From positions 248,001 through 312,000 of the forward strand of contig CM053332.1 of the NCBI GenBank assembly GCA_028583605.1: 64,000 bases of DNA. Direction: 5' to 3'. Under the pieces are notes generated by a model, which had not been told where the DNA came from, did not search any database, and worked only from the letters and a program-made list of their open reading frames with translations. The DNA is from Dastarcus helophoroides (taxonomy: Eukaryota > Arthropoda > Insecta > Coleoptera > Bothrideridae). Position numbers and translations under genes: made by a program. Positions 12,464 to 23,064 of the stretch are shown one piece after another (the stretch's first letter is position 1; every line of letters starts with the position of its first letter).

Positions 12464-12848
12464 CTCTGCGAAAAACGCGTCCATAAAACCATCACGGCCC
12501 TCGACGTTGACGGCAACATCATCAGGGCCGACGTCGTCCTCATCGCTTTGGGCCTGAAAAGAATTTACTAATGAAAATAGGGAAAAATAGGCGCAAAACG
12601 AGGGGTGGGGTCTATATGACTAACACAACTTTTTTACCTAACCTTATCAAAGGTATATTGTCATTAAGCGCAATGAAGTATTGTTATCGTTTGTGCGATT
12701 GAATGTCCAAAATTTCGATAACAAAACACTGATAGGGTTTTTTTTAAGCATAAAGCAATCTAAATTGTTATTAATGAGAAGAAATCATTTTTCTGCTGTG
12801 TGAAGACGAACTTACCGCAACTAGGGCTGCTAATCTGTCCTTCGTCAT
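12464..12848 (-). CDS. Syx1A: Syntaxin-1A, first two coding exons (partial)
   Basis: Plasma-membrane t-SNARE of neuronal and general exocytosis, partner of SNAP-25, synaptobrevin and Unc18. Exon 1 is 12816-12848 and encodes MTKDRLAALVA, followed by a GTAAG donor. Exon 2 is 12464-12553 (30 codons), preceded by a TTTTCAG acceptor and ending in a GTAAAT donor. It encodes AQSDEDD, DDVAVNVEGRDGFMDAFFAE, matching the acidic N-peptide and the start of the Habc region of insect Syntaxin-1A. Both junctions are phase 0. The remaining exons (Habc, SNARE helix, membrane anchor) were not found between 1 and 12463, so the next intron exceeds 12.4 kb and the gene leaves the window. The start is fixed by the family-conserved N-terminus. 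Confidence 0.93.
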
Positions 12849-13199
12849 CTTGAACCGACAGAATCACACTCCACTTGGAACTTTAATCACACAAAATAAT
12901 CCCATTCAACTAGTTACAATACAACATAAACGACACCGTGATCAGAGCCCGATACTCAACACTTGGTTCAGCGAAACAAAATCGATAGAGAACTGCAGCA
13001 GTGCTGGTAACTGAACGCGCAAGTGCCCAGTACGTCAGATGACGTAACGGGTCACGTGACGATTTTTATAAAGATTTTTCAAAATTTCGCATAAACTACA
13101 GTAGTAATTTGAAATGTATGACGCCCTGTGAGACAGGAGAATATTTGAAATAACTGCAATTTGGCAGATTTAATAAAATCTGCTTAGCTATATAGAACA
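12849..13199. promoter_or_regulatory. Head-to-head promoter between Syntaxin-1A and Ran
   Basis: The Syntaxin-1A start codon (minus) and the Ran 5' exon (plus) face away from each other across about 350 bases. Within it are TGACGTAA at 13040-13047, a CRE-like site, and the ten-base palindrome GTCACGTGAC at 13051-13060, a perfect E-box in the form bound by USF/MiT-TFE-type bHLH-ZIP factors. No TATA box is evident. Shared regulation is inference from geometry. Confidence 0.6.
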
Positions 13200-13332
13200 T
13201 TCATAAGTGTCAAGTCGCCTCGCCGTTGCATCGAGAGAACGCCATTGTGAGCTCTAACGACTTTAGACGTTCCCAAGAGTGATTTAACTTTATTAGTCCC
13301 ATCGGTTTTTCACGAGCGAATTTATTGCGAAG
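13200..13332 (+). other. Probable 5' untranslated exon of Ran
   Basis: A comparatively GC-rich stretch ends in GCGAAG followed by a good donor (GTAAATATT) at 13333. A TTTCCAG acceptor at 13632 then opens the exon that carries the Ran start codon. The transcription start is estimated, not observed. Confidence 0.5.
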
Positions 13333-13657
13333 GTAAATATTATTTTTTACGTACTTTCATCGTATGTTGCTATTTAAGCGCTAACTTTATTATTAGCAGC
13401 GAAAAATATTCGCAAAGTCGGTGTAGTAATGTCAAAATCCCATGAAGCGCCATTTGGCTTCAAAATTGAAAAGTAACCCCAACGTGCTTGTTATGTTTTG
13501 CATGTAACCAACATCGGCGATCCTTGCGATTGATTTAACGCGACTTCAGTTAGAAATTGTTAAAATTAAGTTAATACAACGCGTGAAATTGGTGGAATAT
13601 TCCAGATTGTTTAAGCAGTGACTCATTTCCAGGAATAAATCTTCAGTTCGAAAAACA

Positions 13658-16600
13658 ATGTCTCAAGAACAAGAAATGCCCACGTTCAAATGTGTTCTGG
13701 TAGGCGACGGCGGTACCGGAAAAACCACTTTCGTCAAACGACACTTGACGGGTGAATTCGAAAAGAAATACGTAGCGACGCTGGGCGTCGAAGTCCACCC
13801 TCTCGTCTTCCATACGAATAGGGGCGCCATCAGATTTAACGTGTGGGATACCGCTGGTCAGGAAAAATTCGGTGGACTCCGCGATGGTTATTACATCCAG
13901 GGCCAGTGTGCCATTATTATGTTCGATGTCACGTCTCGAGTAACATACAAAAACGTCCCCAATTGGCATAGGGATCTGATCAGAGTTTGCGAGAACATTC
14001 CCATCGTGTTATGTGGCAACAAAGTAGATATCAAAGACAGAAAAGTAAAAGCCAAAAGTATCGTGTTCCACAGGAAGAAGAATTTACAGGTATGTAGTTT
14101 TCCCGCCATTTTATCTGTCGAGTTTTATTTCTTTATTTGGTGCAGGTATTTCTCCCTGTGTAAATAAGGCCAGTCTTGTAAATTATCGACTTGTGTTCTT
14201 CCTTATTTGAGATGGACATTGTAGTTATTCACAAACTCTTCGTTTACATGAATAGTTAATATTTACAGTTGGAAGTAGTTTTGTGAGGTGTTCAAATTTC
14301 CTGAGTCTCTGCACATGTCCTGATTTAGCCCTTATTAAAGCACAAAAGGTTGCATTTTAGAATCTGTCGATAATTAAGGATGGTTCAAACTTTGGGGATA
14401 TTTGAAGAGCTTGGTCTGCAAGTAATCTTTTTTCGTGGCATCCATATTTGCTTCAAATAGCTCAACAGAAAGAGATGTTTCTCAACCATTTGAATCTAAT
14501 GTTTCACATGTAAAAGTAGACGTAAAGTAACAGTAATCACGTTATAGCAAATTTTATAGTTATATAATTAAAAACGAGGCGCTTATAACAGTGAAAGTAT
14601 GAAAGAGAAAATTTTATTGTAATATAGTTTCGAAAAATCAACATGATTAAGGAGATGAATATAATTTTATTAAAATAGAAATCAAAATATCTAGAACAGA
14701 TCGAAATTTAAAATTTCAAAAAAGTTAAAATTAGTATAATAAACTTGAAATTTCTGAAGACAAATAAAAATATGTTCATTCTTTTCTTTACATATTCATT
14801 ATTTCTAGTCTAAACTGGATATTTCGGAAAAAGATAACGATGAACAGTGAAAACTTGGAATCTGGGGAAAGAATGGAAATTTGGACTCGTTTCTTTTTTA
14901 AGATTAGAAAACTGTATATTAAAATAAAAATAAGAACTACATTAAAAAAACAATTTACAAAAATTTCAAGAAAAAAGTTGCCTTGTAATTTTAAACTAAA
15001 ATCTTTGAAAAAACGCAAAACTTATAAGTTTTCAACTAGGGATATTATGAAGTTGTGTAACCATAACTGAAACAGTTGGATACCCGAAATAAAAAAATAT
15101 CCAATTCTGTAATCAAAACAGATATAAATATTTCGGATGTTATTTGTGCTAATTCCAGATGACAACTTTTTTTTTAGTCGCTTAAAATTATGAAACTACT
15201 TTCTTTGGGTGGGTTCAATGAATCGATTTTTTTTTAATGGAGACATTTTGCCAAAATAAAACTTCAGAATTTCGATTTTTTTAAAATTCTCATCTTTTTA
15301 ATTTTTCCATTTTTTCTTTAATTCTGTGTTTTTGTGAAGATACGAATATTTTACCAAACGACTTCATTTCAAAATGTCGACTTTTTTCAAAATTTCGGTT
15401 TTCCAAATTTTTTTACTTTTCAAATGTTTAACTTGACAAAATTTCCTCTTTTTGAAAATTTTACATTTTTCAAAACTTTTACTTTTCTAGAATTTCAGAT
15501 TTCTTTGAAATTTAGGTAATATCGCGTTTTTTGAAACGTTTAATTTTTTAAAATTTCGATTTTATTTCAAATTTTAGAATTTTTTGCCACAATTTTCAAC
15601 TTTCAAAATGTTTACTGTTTTTGAAATTTTCCTTATTTGTAATTTCCCATTTTTAGATTTTTTTGGTAAAATTAGTACTTGTTTGAAAATCTCGACATTT
15701 TTTTGCAGCAAACTCTTAATTTTTTTAATATGTTGTTTTTTAAAGGCTCCGCAATTTTATAGATTTCAATTTTTTTAAATTTTTGTCTTTTTGAAAATTT
15801 CGTATTTTTTAAAATTGTATTTTTGTTGACAATTTTTGTCTCCTTTTTAAATTCCAAACATTTTAAAATTTTGACTATGAAAAATGTAGATTTTTTGAAA
15901 ATTTGGACTTTTTCAAAATGCCGTTTTTGTTTTTTCTAAATTTTAATTATCCAAAAACTTCAACTAATTTTTGAAATTTGTGACTTCTGATAATTTTGGA
16001 TGTTATTGAACATTTTTTTTAATCTGGACTATTTTTGAAATCTTAAGAGTATTTTTTAGAATTTCAGCTCTGAAAATTTTGAATTGTTTTGGAAATATCT
16101 CATTTTTTCAAATTTTCGCATTTTTTGAAAGTTATGACTTTTAACGTATTTTGTGTTTTTTCAAAATATGCGACATTTTCAAAATTTGTCAGGTATTTTT
16201 TTGAAAATATCGATTCCAAAATTTCAACATTTTCAAGATTTGTTTGAAAATATTTTCCTTTTTTCAAATGTCGACTTTCAAATTTTTGACTTCTTTTTTA
16301 ATTTGGACATTTTTCAAAAATTTCCATTTTTTTTGAAATTCTCACCCATTTAATTTTTCCATTTTTCTTTAATTTTGCCTTTTTGTCAAGATAGGATTTT
16401 TTTACCAGACAACTTCATTTTAAAATTTTTACTTTTTTTTAAATTTCATTTCATGTTTTGAGGGAATGTAAAACCAAATTTCCTTTTAAAAAATGAGATT
16501 TTCATGTTAGGTCAAAGTTTAAAATCGAATCTTCAAAACTTTGAAATTATATTTATCTCGAAGTCTGAGCTCAAATTAGCGATTTTACATTTTCTTTCTT

Positions 16601-19600
16601 TTTCCCCAGCGTTTTGAAATGAAATTCTTTATTAACAATTTTAGAAATGCTCACTTCTTTTAATAAGCTCGAAATGTTGAAGAAAATATCAAAGGTTTTA
16701 AGTAATTAACTAATGTTAAAAAATGTCTCAGGCGTTCATGTTTGTTCGGAAATTAAAATTTTTTCAACAAAATTCGAATTTAAAATTGCTCGAAATTTTT
16801 ACTCTTCTCATAATAATTTCTGAATTTCAACTTTTTTCAAAAATATTGATGTTCTGAGCCAAATTTAGAATGTAAGAATGAAATGTCGTGAAAAAATGAA
16901 ACATTCATGTTTAAAGTTGACATTTAAAATCGAAATTGCGAAGCTTGGAAATTTTACACACAATATAATGTTTTTCCCAAATTCTGGGTTTAAAAATGTT
17001 TCAAACTATCGGGTTTTTCCCCAATACCAACTCACAGGAAACTTCGATATTCTGAATAACATTCGAGTTTAAATTCCAAATTTCGAAAAAAATTCAACAT
17101 TCGAAAAAAAATGTGATAATTTCCGAGATTTTCTTTTTTTAACTTCCAATTTTCATTTGTTTTTCTTCCATATATTAATATTTTGTGCGAAATATTGAGC
17201 TTAAATTTTTTTTCTAGTATTGTGAATTTAAATTTGTAATTTAGAAATTTGAGAAATATTGACCTTTAGTGTCCCAATTTTGAGGATGAAAAAAAAGTTA
17301 GAAATAATGCAACTTAATTTTAAAAGGTTTTTTAAATTTTCAACATTCTGTGGAAATTGAAATTTTCAGAGATTTTTCGCTTTTAAAAGTACAAAATTCC
17401 AGAAAAATTCATATGTTGTAATTTAAAATTAACATTTCCAATTTTTCCTATTATTATTTTTCGAATGCGTTTGCCTTTATATTCCCAATTTAAACTTTTT
17501 CTGGGATCATCACTGACTTTTGTCGACATTTCACATTTTTCTTAATTTTCGACTTTTTTTTTGCTAAATTTCAGCTTTAATGCAAACACTTAGGATTTTT
17601 TGCTACTGAAATTTCGACTTTTCCAGCAATTTTAAAAATTCCTGGTAAACTGTCAAGTTTAAAAGTCAAAATTATGATTTAAACCCGAAGTTGTGAGATT
17701 TGTAATAATTTTTAATTTTTGTTTTTTTTTATTGTAGGTAAATTTCCACGTTTCAAATTTACATTAGACTTCTAGATGTTTTTCTAAAAAAAATTAACAT
17801 TTTACTTATGAAAAGTTAACGAAAAAAATTAATTTGTCATTGAAATAAAGTTTTAGATTTCATCGCGATAAATTGAAAACTATTTAAAACGTTCTCTAGA
17901 ATTAAAATTAAATTTTGAATTCAGATTCGAATTTTTGGGGGAAAATAAAAATGTGGAATTATCTGAAAAAAATTGAAATTATGCGTTCGGAATTTGAATG
18001 TTTAAATTCGACATTTAGACAAAAAAGTTGAAATATTGAGGTTAAAATAAAACTTTCCTTTAAAAAAAAGAATAAGAATGTGTAGAACTTGGATGTTGAG
18101 TTTTAACCAAAATAAGTAGGAAATAATTCTTACAAAAAGATATTTATTTAAAAAAAGTTGAGGGTGAAAATCGATGAAATGTTGACGTTTTAGAAAACTT
18201 TTCTGAAAACAAATTAAATTTTAAAAAATGGATCTAAATTCTACCAATAGAATAAAAATAAAAAGAACAATCTTGAAATTTTGAGAAAAATTTCCGAATC
18301 TAAATTAGAGATGTTTAGAAAGAATTCGATATTTTGAAAGCAAAGCCCAATAATACTGAAAAATAAATATTCTGGAAAGGCTCTCAATTTTGAATTTAAC
18401 CTAAAACTTGTGGAAAAGATAAACTTCGAAAATAAAACTCAATGTAGTGAATGTCATGATTTGTTTAAAAAAATTTTAGATGTATTTTGGGTTTAGACTC
18501 GACAGATTACAATCTAAGTTTCGAAAAATTGTTTCAAAATTTTGAAAGTTTAAAATTTTAGTTGGAAAAAAAGAGTTGATTTTTTTTAAGTAACGGTTTT
18601 AGAAAAAACTTGGAATTTTAAAAAAAGAGGTACGTAATATATTTAAAATAATAATAATTGGACGCTTAGTGTTAAAATAGAAATTTCCTAGAAAAAGATT
18701 GAAATTTCGAGCTTGTCATCTCGAAGCTTCAAGGAAAAGAAAGGAAATGACTGGTTTAAATTTTAGAAATAAAATTATTTCAAGTTCAAACTCGAGATTT
18801 TGGAATTATATATGAATTTAAAAAATATGTTTTTTATGAATTTTTAAAAAAGTTCTAATTTTTGAATGTGTACCATCAATGTTTGTGAAAAACGCAGTAA
18901 CTAGAAGTAACAACTTGAATTTTTGAGAAACGTCAATCAACATTTCTAGAAATTCTCATATAATTTTTTTTTAAATGATATATTTTTTTAACGTCGGAAG
19001 ATTAAAATATAAATATAAAATAATAAAACGGAAACTTGGGGATTTTTGAAGAATAAAAAAATTGTAAATTTAATCTAAGAATATTTAAAAACAATCTAGG
19101 GTGTTTCAAAAATAAAAAATAAATGTTTATAATACACTAAAAGCTAATGACAGTAATTGCAACTACACTAGTATTAATCATTACAAGTTTAAATTAGAAA
19201 CTTCTGCTAAAAGAAATTGAGATTTTGGGTTGAAGTGGAAATTTCAAGTTGAAACACGAAATTAGAAAAAACGCGATGTTGAGAAAAAAGTCAAAATGTT
19301 TAAATTTTGAGAAAAAAGTTGAGGTTTTGAGTTTCAAGTAGAAATTTTTTATGAAACATAACAATTGCTAGTTAGGACACGAAACTTCGTGAAAATATTC
19401 GAAAAAATGAAACGTAAATCGAAAAATAGAAAAAACGAAATCTACATTTTTAAAAAATCTTTTTTCTTAGATGATTTTACTGACATTTTTATTTTCAGTA
19501 TTACGATATCTCCGCTAAATCTAATTACAACTTCGAAAAACCTTTCCTGTGGCTTGCAAGAAAGTTGATTGGTGACCCCAACTTAGAATTTGTGGCCGCA

Positions 19601-19714
19601 CCTGCTTTGGTTCCCCCAGAAGTTACCATGGACCCCTTATGGCAGCAACAGATCGAGAAAGACCTCAAAGAAGCTCAAGAAACTGCACTTCCAGAGGATG
19701 ATGAGGATTTATAA
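13658..19714 (+). CDS. Ran: GTP-binding nuclear protein Ran
   Basis: Small GTPase that drives nuclear import/export and spindle assembly with RCC1, RanGAP, importins and exportins. Coding exon 1 is 13658-14089 (144 codons), ending at a GTATGT donor. Exon 2 is 19499-19714 (71 codons plus TAA), after a TTTTCAG acceptor, phase 0. The 215-residue product has the P-loop GDGGTGKT (16-23), the effector/switch I region around [27 protein letters not shown] with catalytic Gln68, the guanine-specificity motifs NKVD (121-124) and SAK (149-151), and the acidic C-terminus ending DDEDL. Length and motifs match animal Ran. A poly(A) signal AATAAA lies at 19934-19939. No defect is seen; it should be functional. 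Confidence 0.97.
14090..19498 (+). other. Ran intron (5.4 kb), AT-rich filler
   Basis: Entirely non-coding. 15150-16480 is the strand-polarised repeat texture with T runs on the plus strand, the opposite polarity to the blocks at 2840-4072 and 10118-11940. 16490-19450 is mixed. No transposon ends or nested gene recognised. Confidence 0.7.
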
Positions 19715-20017
19715 ATTATTTGCATTCTATGTAAAATATCTTTTAAATAAGACTTAACAAAATTGTATAATTATTAGTTGAGTATACGCCCGCAATAGGA
19801 ATGGCTTTTTTTATTTAAAAAAAAACCAAATTGTTTCAGTTGTTCTTTTGGACAGTACAGATTGTGAAATTTGATATTCTTAGATAACTATTTTTTGTAT
19901 TTGTAATATCTTTGTGAAAAAATGTTAATTTAAAATAAATTTTTTCATTTCAATCTTTTTCCATTTTTTCTGCTGAATTGCCAAGATTTTCCTAAAAATA
20001 ATGAGAATAGTTTTATT
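19715..20017 (+). other. Ran 3' untranslated region and downstream flank
   Basis: The 3' UTR runs from the TAA to a little beyond the AATAAA at 19934-19939. The hammerhead-bearing insertion begins only about 90 bases after this signal. Confidence 0.6.
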
Positions 20018-20096
20018 AACATATTCAATTGACCAATTAAATGTTCTGTAATTAAACAGTTAAACGTGCTTAAAATTGAAAATATGTACAACCGCA

Positions 20097-20139
20097 ACCA
20101 TAGACTAGTTTCGGCCTTCCTTGGCCTCGTCAGCATGGT
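20097..20139 (-). ncRNA. Hammerhead ribozyme, repeat copy 1
   Basis: On the minus strand: stem I ACCATG/TATGGT (closing G-U), core CTGACGA, stem II GGCC/GGCC around the loop AAGGAA, GAAA, palindromic ACTAGT stem III and the cleavage-site C. Stem I extends outward as CCG/CGG and TACAA/TTGTA with internal loops (20086-20155), as in natural type I hammerheads whose loops interact. The very short stem III suggests that it works best as a dimer. Confidence 0.85.
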
Positions 20140-20560
20140 ACGGTGGTTGTATACACTTCCAATTTAAAGCCGTTAGTCAGTCGTATAAGTATCCAAGAGA
20201 GCAAACCTCCATTGGGTGACTTGTAACTGACTTTTAACTGTTTATTACGCAAACATTTTTGCTACATGCTAATTGAAGCATTACTCTGCTGAGATAATAA
20301 GCCTTGTATATACGAATATATACAAGTTTATTACGATGCAATTGAAATCCAATTTCATTAGAATCTAATGAAAATTAGACTGCAATTGCAAAGTTCACGT
20401 AGATGAGGCAAAGCTTGTATCACGGGTTGCATCGCAACACCCATAGATACAAACGTCCTCGGCGTGACTTTACTTTCATCTAGTTTTGACAAATGACCAA
20501 TTAAATGTTCTGTAATTAAACAGTTAAACGTGCTTAAAATTGAAAATATGTACAACCGCA

Positions 20561-20603
20561 ACCATAGACTAGTTTCGGCCTTCCTTGGCCTCGTCAGCAT
20601 GGT
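20561..20603 (-). ncRNA. Hammerhead ribozyme, repeat copy 2
   Basis: Same sequence as the motif 464 bases upstream, in the second direct repeat. A transcript crossing both copies would be cut at both sites and release a 464-nucleotide unit. Confidence 0.85.
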
Positions 20604-20817
20604 ACGGTGGTTGTATACACTTCCAATTTAAAGCCGTTAGTCAGTATCTATGGGTGGTGCGATGCAACCCGTGATACAAGCTTTGCCTCATCTACGTGAA
20701 CTTTGCAATTGCAGTCTAATTTTCATTAGATTCTAATGAAATTGGATTTCAATTGCATCGTAATAAACTTGTATATATTCGTATATACAAGGCTTATTAT
20801 CTCAGAACATATTCAAT

Positions 20818-21603
20818 AGTTACAGATTGCAGTTTTTATTATAATATAAATTACGTCAAGTTCCTTCACAGACTTCTTAAGACAGGTGTAAAATGTCATT
20901 GTTCAATCATTTTGAAAAAAAAACATTGTGAATTTTTATGAAAAATCATAATACATAATATGAAAATCCAAATTCTATGGATAAAATCTTACAATTTATT
21001 TTGTGGAATTGTCATTTTAATGTATTATTATTAAATATAATTTATGAGAACAATTTTCAAAAAATAAAACTTCAAATTTACTTTCAGAAATCTAAATTTC
21101 CGCATTTAACTAAAAATGTTGAGTAAAAATTTAAAATTTTTTATCAAAATGGAAGTTTTAAGGAAAAAATGACAATCAGGGTTGGCAAATGTGATATTTT
21201 TATAAATATCATAACTAGAGCCCGGATATAAAATATCTAATTTTTAAAGGATCAAGACATTTTTTGATCCTTTTTATTTTTCAACCTAGAAGTAGGCAAA
21301 TTTATGAAAAAAAAAAAGTTCTTTTAAATAAAATAAGCATTTTTTTGGCCCAGCTCGCTTTACAAAAAGTTCTGATCAATATAATAGGAAAATGGTCCGA
21401 GAGAACTATCATCCAGTATGTCGCTTTCACTAAGATTACTTACATAAACTGAAAAAAACCTTTATTTAAATAACTATGGAAATAAACTTTAAAAATTAAC
21501 AAAATCTCCTCTAAACATAAACTGATGACTTTCATGTAACTCCCTTGTCACTAGCTAGCAAAAAGCAAAATCTATTTAAAAATAATATTAACCAGTCACA
21601 TTC
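20818..21603. other. AT-rich intergenic sequence
   Basis: No coding or repeat signal beyond short A/T tracts. Confidence 0.45.
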
Positions 21604-21652
21604 CTGGATTTACTTCTTCCGGGATTGGACCGTGTCAAAGAAATAGTGAAAG

Positions 21653-21697
21653 TGTTCGACATTTCGCCCACCATCGTAGGGGGCTTCTTCAGGAACA
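21653..21697 (-). ncRNA. Hammerhead ribozyme, left arm
   Basis: Minus strand: stem I TGTTC/GAACA, core CTGAAGA, stem II GCCC..GGGC with an additional CC/GG pair and a bulge, GAAA, then ATGTC at the cleavage site. The usual palindrome ACGT is changed to ATGT here (the right-arm copy keeps ACGT), which probably weakens dimer formation. Confidence 0.72.
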
Positions 21698-22074
21698 AAG
21701 AAAAGAAAAAAAAATGAAAAGAGGAATATGCAAAAAACGAAAGAATGAAAAGGCCAATTTCAAAACATCAGAGGTCGGTAACTCAGTATGTCCACCATAC
21801 CAGAGGCGAAACTCTTCTGAATTGAAAATTGGTACAAAGGATAAGAAAGTTTAGTTCTGTCCAGAAGAGTTTCGCCTCTGGTATGGTGGACATACTGAGT
21901 TACCGCGCTCTTCTGTCTAAACTTTCTTATCCTTTGAACCAATTTTCAATTTAGAAGATTTTCGCTTCTGGTATGGTGGACATACTGAGTTACCGTGCTC
22001 TGATGTTTTGAAATTGGCCTTTTCATTCTTTCGTTTTTTGCATATTCCTCTTTTCATTTTTTTTTTCTTTTATT

Positions 22075-22119
22075 TGTTTCTGAAGAAGCCCCCTACGATG
22101 GTGGGCGAAACGTCGAACA
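22075..22119 (+). ncRNA. Hammerhead ribozyme, right arm
   Basis: Plus strand: stem I TGTTT/GAACA (one G-U), core CTGAAGA, stem II as in the left arm, GAAA, palindromic ACGT and cleavage-site C. Core intact. With only two possible base pairs and no loop, stem III could form only between two molecules. Confidence 0.78.
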
Positions 22120-22229
22120 CTTTTAGTAGTTCTTTGACACGGTCCAATCCCGGATGAAGTATATCCTGTACTGACTCTGGCCGTGGAAGCCTTCGTTATA
22201 AGTAACATTTCTATTAAATATCAAGTGTA

Positions 22230-22556
22230 CAAAAAGTTTTCTATTCTAGTATGGTGCTGTCATTTTTTGTTTGTTTGTTTGTTCCTTACTTGATTCGTAC
22301 TCAGCAAATTGACATTTAACCTTGATATAAAAATTCTGCAGTACTATCAGAAATAGAGGAGATTCATTTACGATTGCATTGCTGGGCTTTTCGAAAGTAG
22401 GATTCATCAATAAAAGATTTTTCTTCCATTGGAACATCAAATCAATAAAATATTTTTTTAAGGTTATGTTTGTTCACCTGTTTGTCGATCAAGTAAGGAA
22501 GATACGTAAACATGACAAAAAATGACATCCAGCACACTAGATTAGAAAACTTTTTG
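22230..22556. mobile_element. Tc1/mariner-like MITE, about 327 bp
   Basis: Terminal inverted repeats of about 45 bp begin CAAAAAGTTTTCTA and contain the CATTTTTTGT block, with TA target duplications at 22228-22229 and 22557-22558. Internal copies of CCTTACTTGAT are also inverted. No transposase is encoded. Confidence 0.7.
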
Positions 22557-22558
22557 TA

Positions 22559-23056
22559 TACGCGATATAAATAAATCTAGGTTAATAGGAATATTCTAAT
22601 TTGAATTACGAAAATATGATTTGAGAAATAACAACACGTCTGTCACCAAACTTTTTAGTTCAAAATAAAAAAAAAAGTTTCATTTTACACATGCATAGAA
22701 AGATAATAATCCAGTTAAATTTTTAAAGAGCTACAGAGAACCAATAAAAAGTTATTGACATTTGAAATTTCAGGCTTTTAACATTGAGTCTTATGAGAAA
22801 CCAGCAATTTTATCATATTTTACAAAAAGTAGATTTCAATAAAAAAGGGAAAAACGATGGAAAATAACATATAAAACATTTTAGATAAATTAGAGCTTTA
22901 GAGAGTGTAATAGAAATAATTGACGAATAAATATCAAAAATTATTTTTTATCGTAATTTTGCCGTAATTTATTTGATGTGGTAACGTCGTTTTTATGTAT
23001 ACAATTAGACAACCACGACGACTCTCTATCGAATGAAATACCCTTAGATAATACAT
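22559..23056. other. AT-rich intergenic sequence
   Basis: No feature recognised. The last 30 bases are related to the inverted Penelope arm that continues at 24169. Confidence 0.4.
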
Positions 23057-23064
23057 GTGGGGGT

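Larger units (their letters stand above)
20018..20817 (-). mobile_element. Retrozyme/Penelope-like non-autonomous retroelement with two hammerhead ribozymes
   Basis: A 776 bp insertion (20030-20805) flanked by a perfect 12 bp target duplication, AACATATTCAAT, at 20018-20029 and 20806-20817. Internally there are two direct repeats of about 152 bp (20030-20181 and 20494-20645), 464 bp apart, each carrying the same hammerhead on the minus strand. An inverted copy of the internal spacer follows (20644-20805 pairs with 20289-20450, 162 bp, nearly identical). Tandem ribozyme-bearing repeats plus an inverted partial copy are characteristic of Penelope-like elements and of their small non-autonomous relatives. 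There is no protein-coding capacity. Confidence 0.82.
21604..22168. mobile_element. Head-to-head inverted pair of hammerhead-bearing retroelement ends
   Basis: Two arms of about 250 bp (21604-21855 and 21915-22168) are inverted copies of one another at high identity. They share CCGGGATTGGACCGTGTC, the hammerhead, a poly-purine/pyrimidine tract and GGTATGGTGGACATACTGAG. The latter motif occurs three times. The left arm carries its ribozyme on the minus strand, the right arm on the plus strand, so they point outward. No target duplication was identified. This resembles the inverted duplications common in Penelope-like insertions. Confidence 0.7.

Noticed and set aside
13643..13969. 108-codon minus-strand frame over Ran
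   Set aside because: Shadow of the Ran exon, which has decisive GTPase motifs on the plus strand.
19945..20600. Two near-identical minus-strand frames starting MLTRPRKAETSLW
   Set aside because: They are translations of the duplicated hammerhead region; the repeat is explained by RNA structure, not protein.
21264..21452. 62-codon plus-strand frame
   Set aside because: No recognised motif and no splice or context support.
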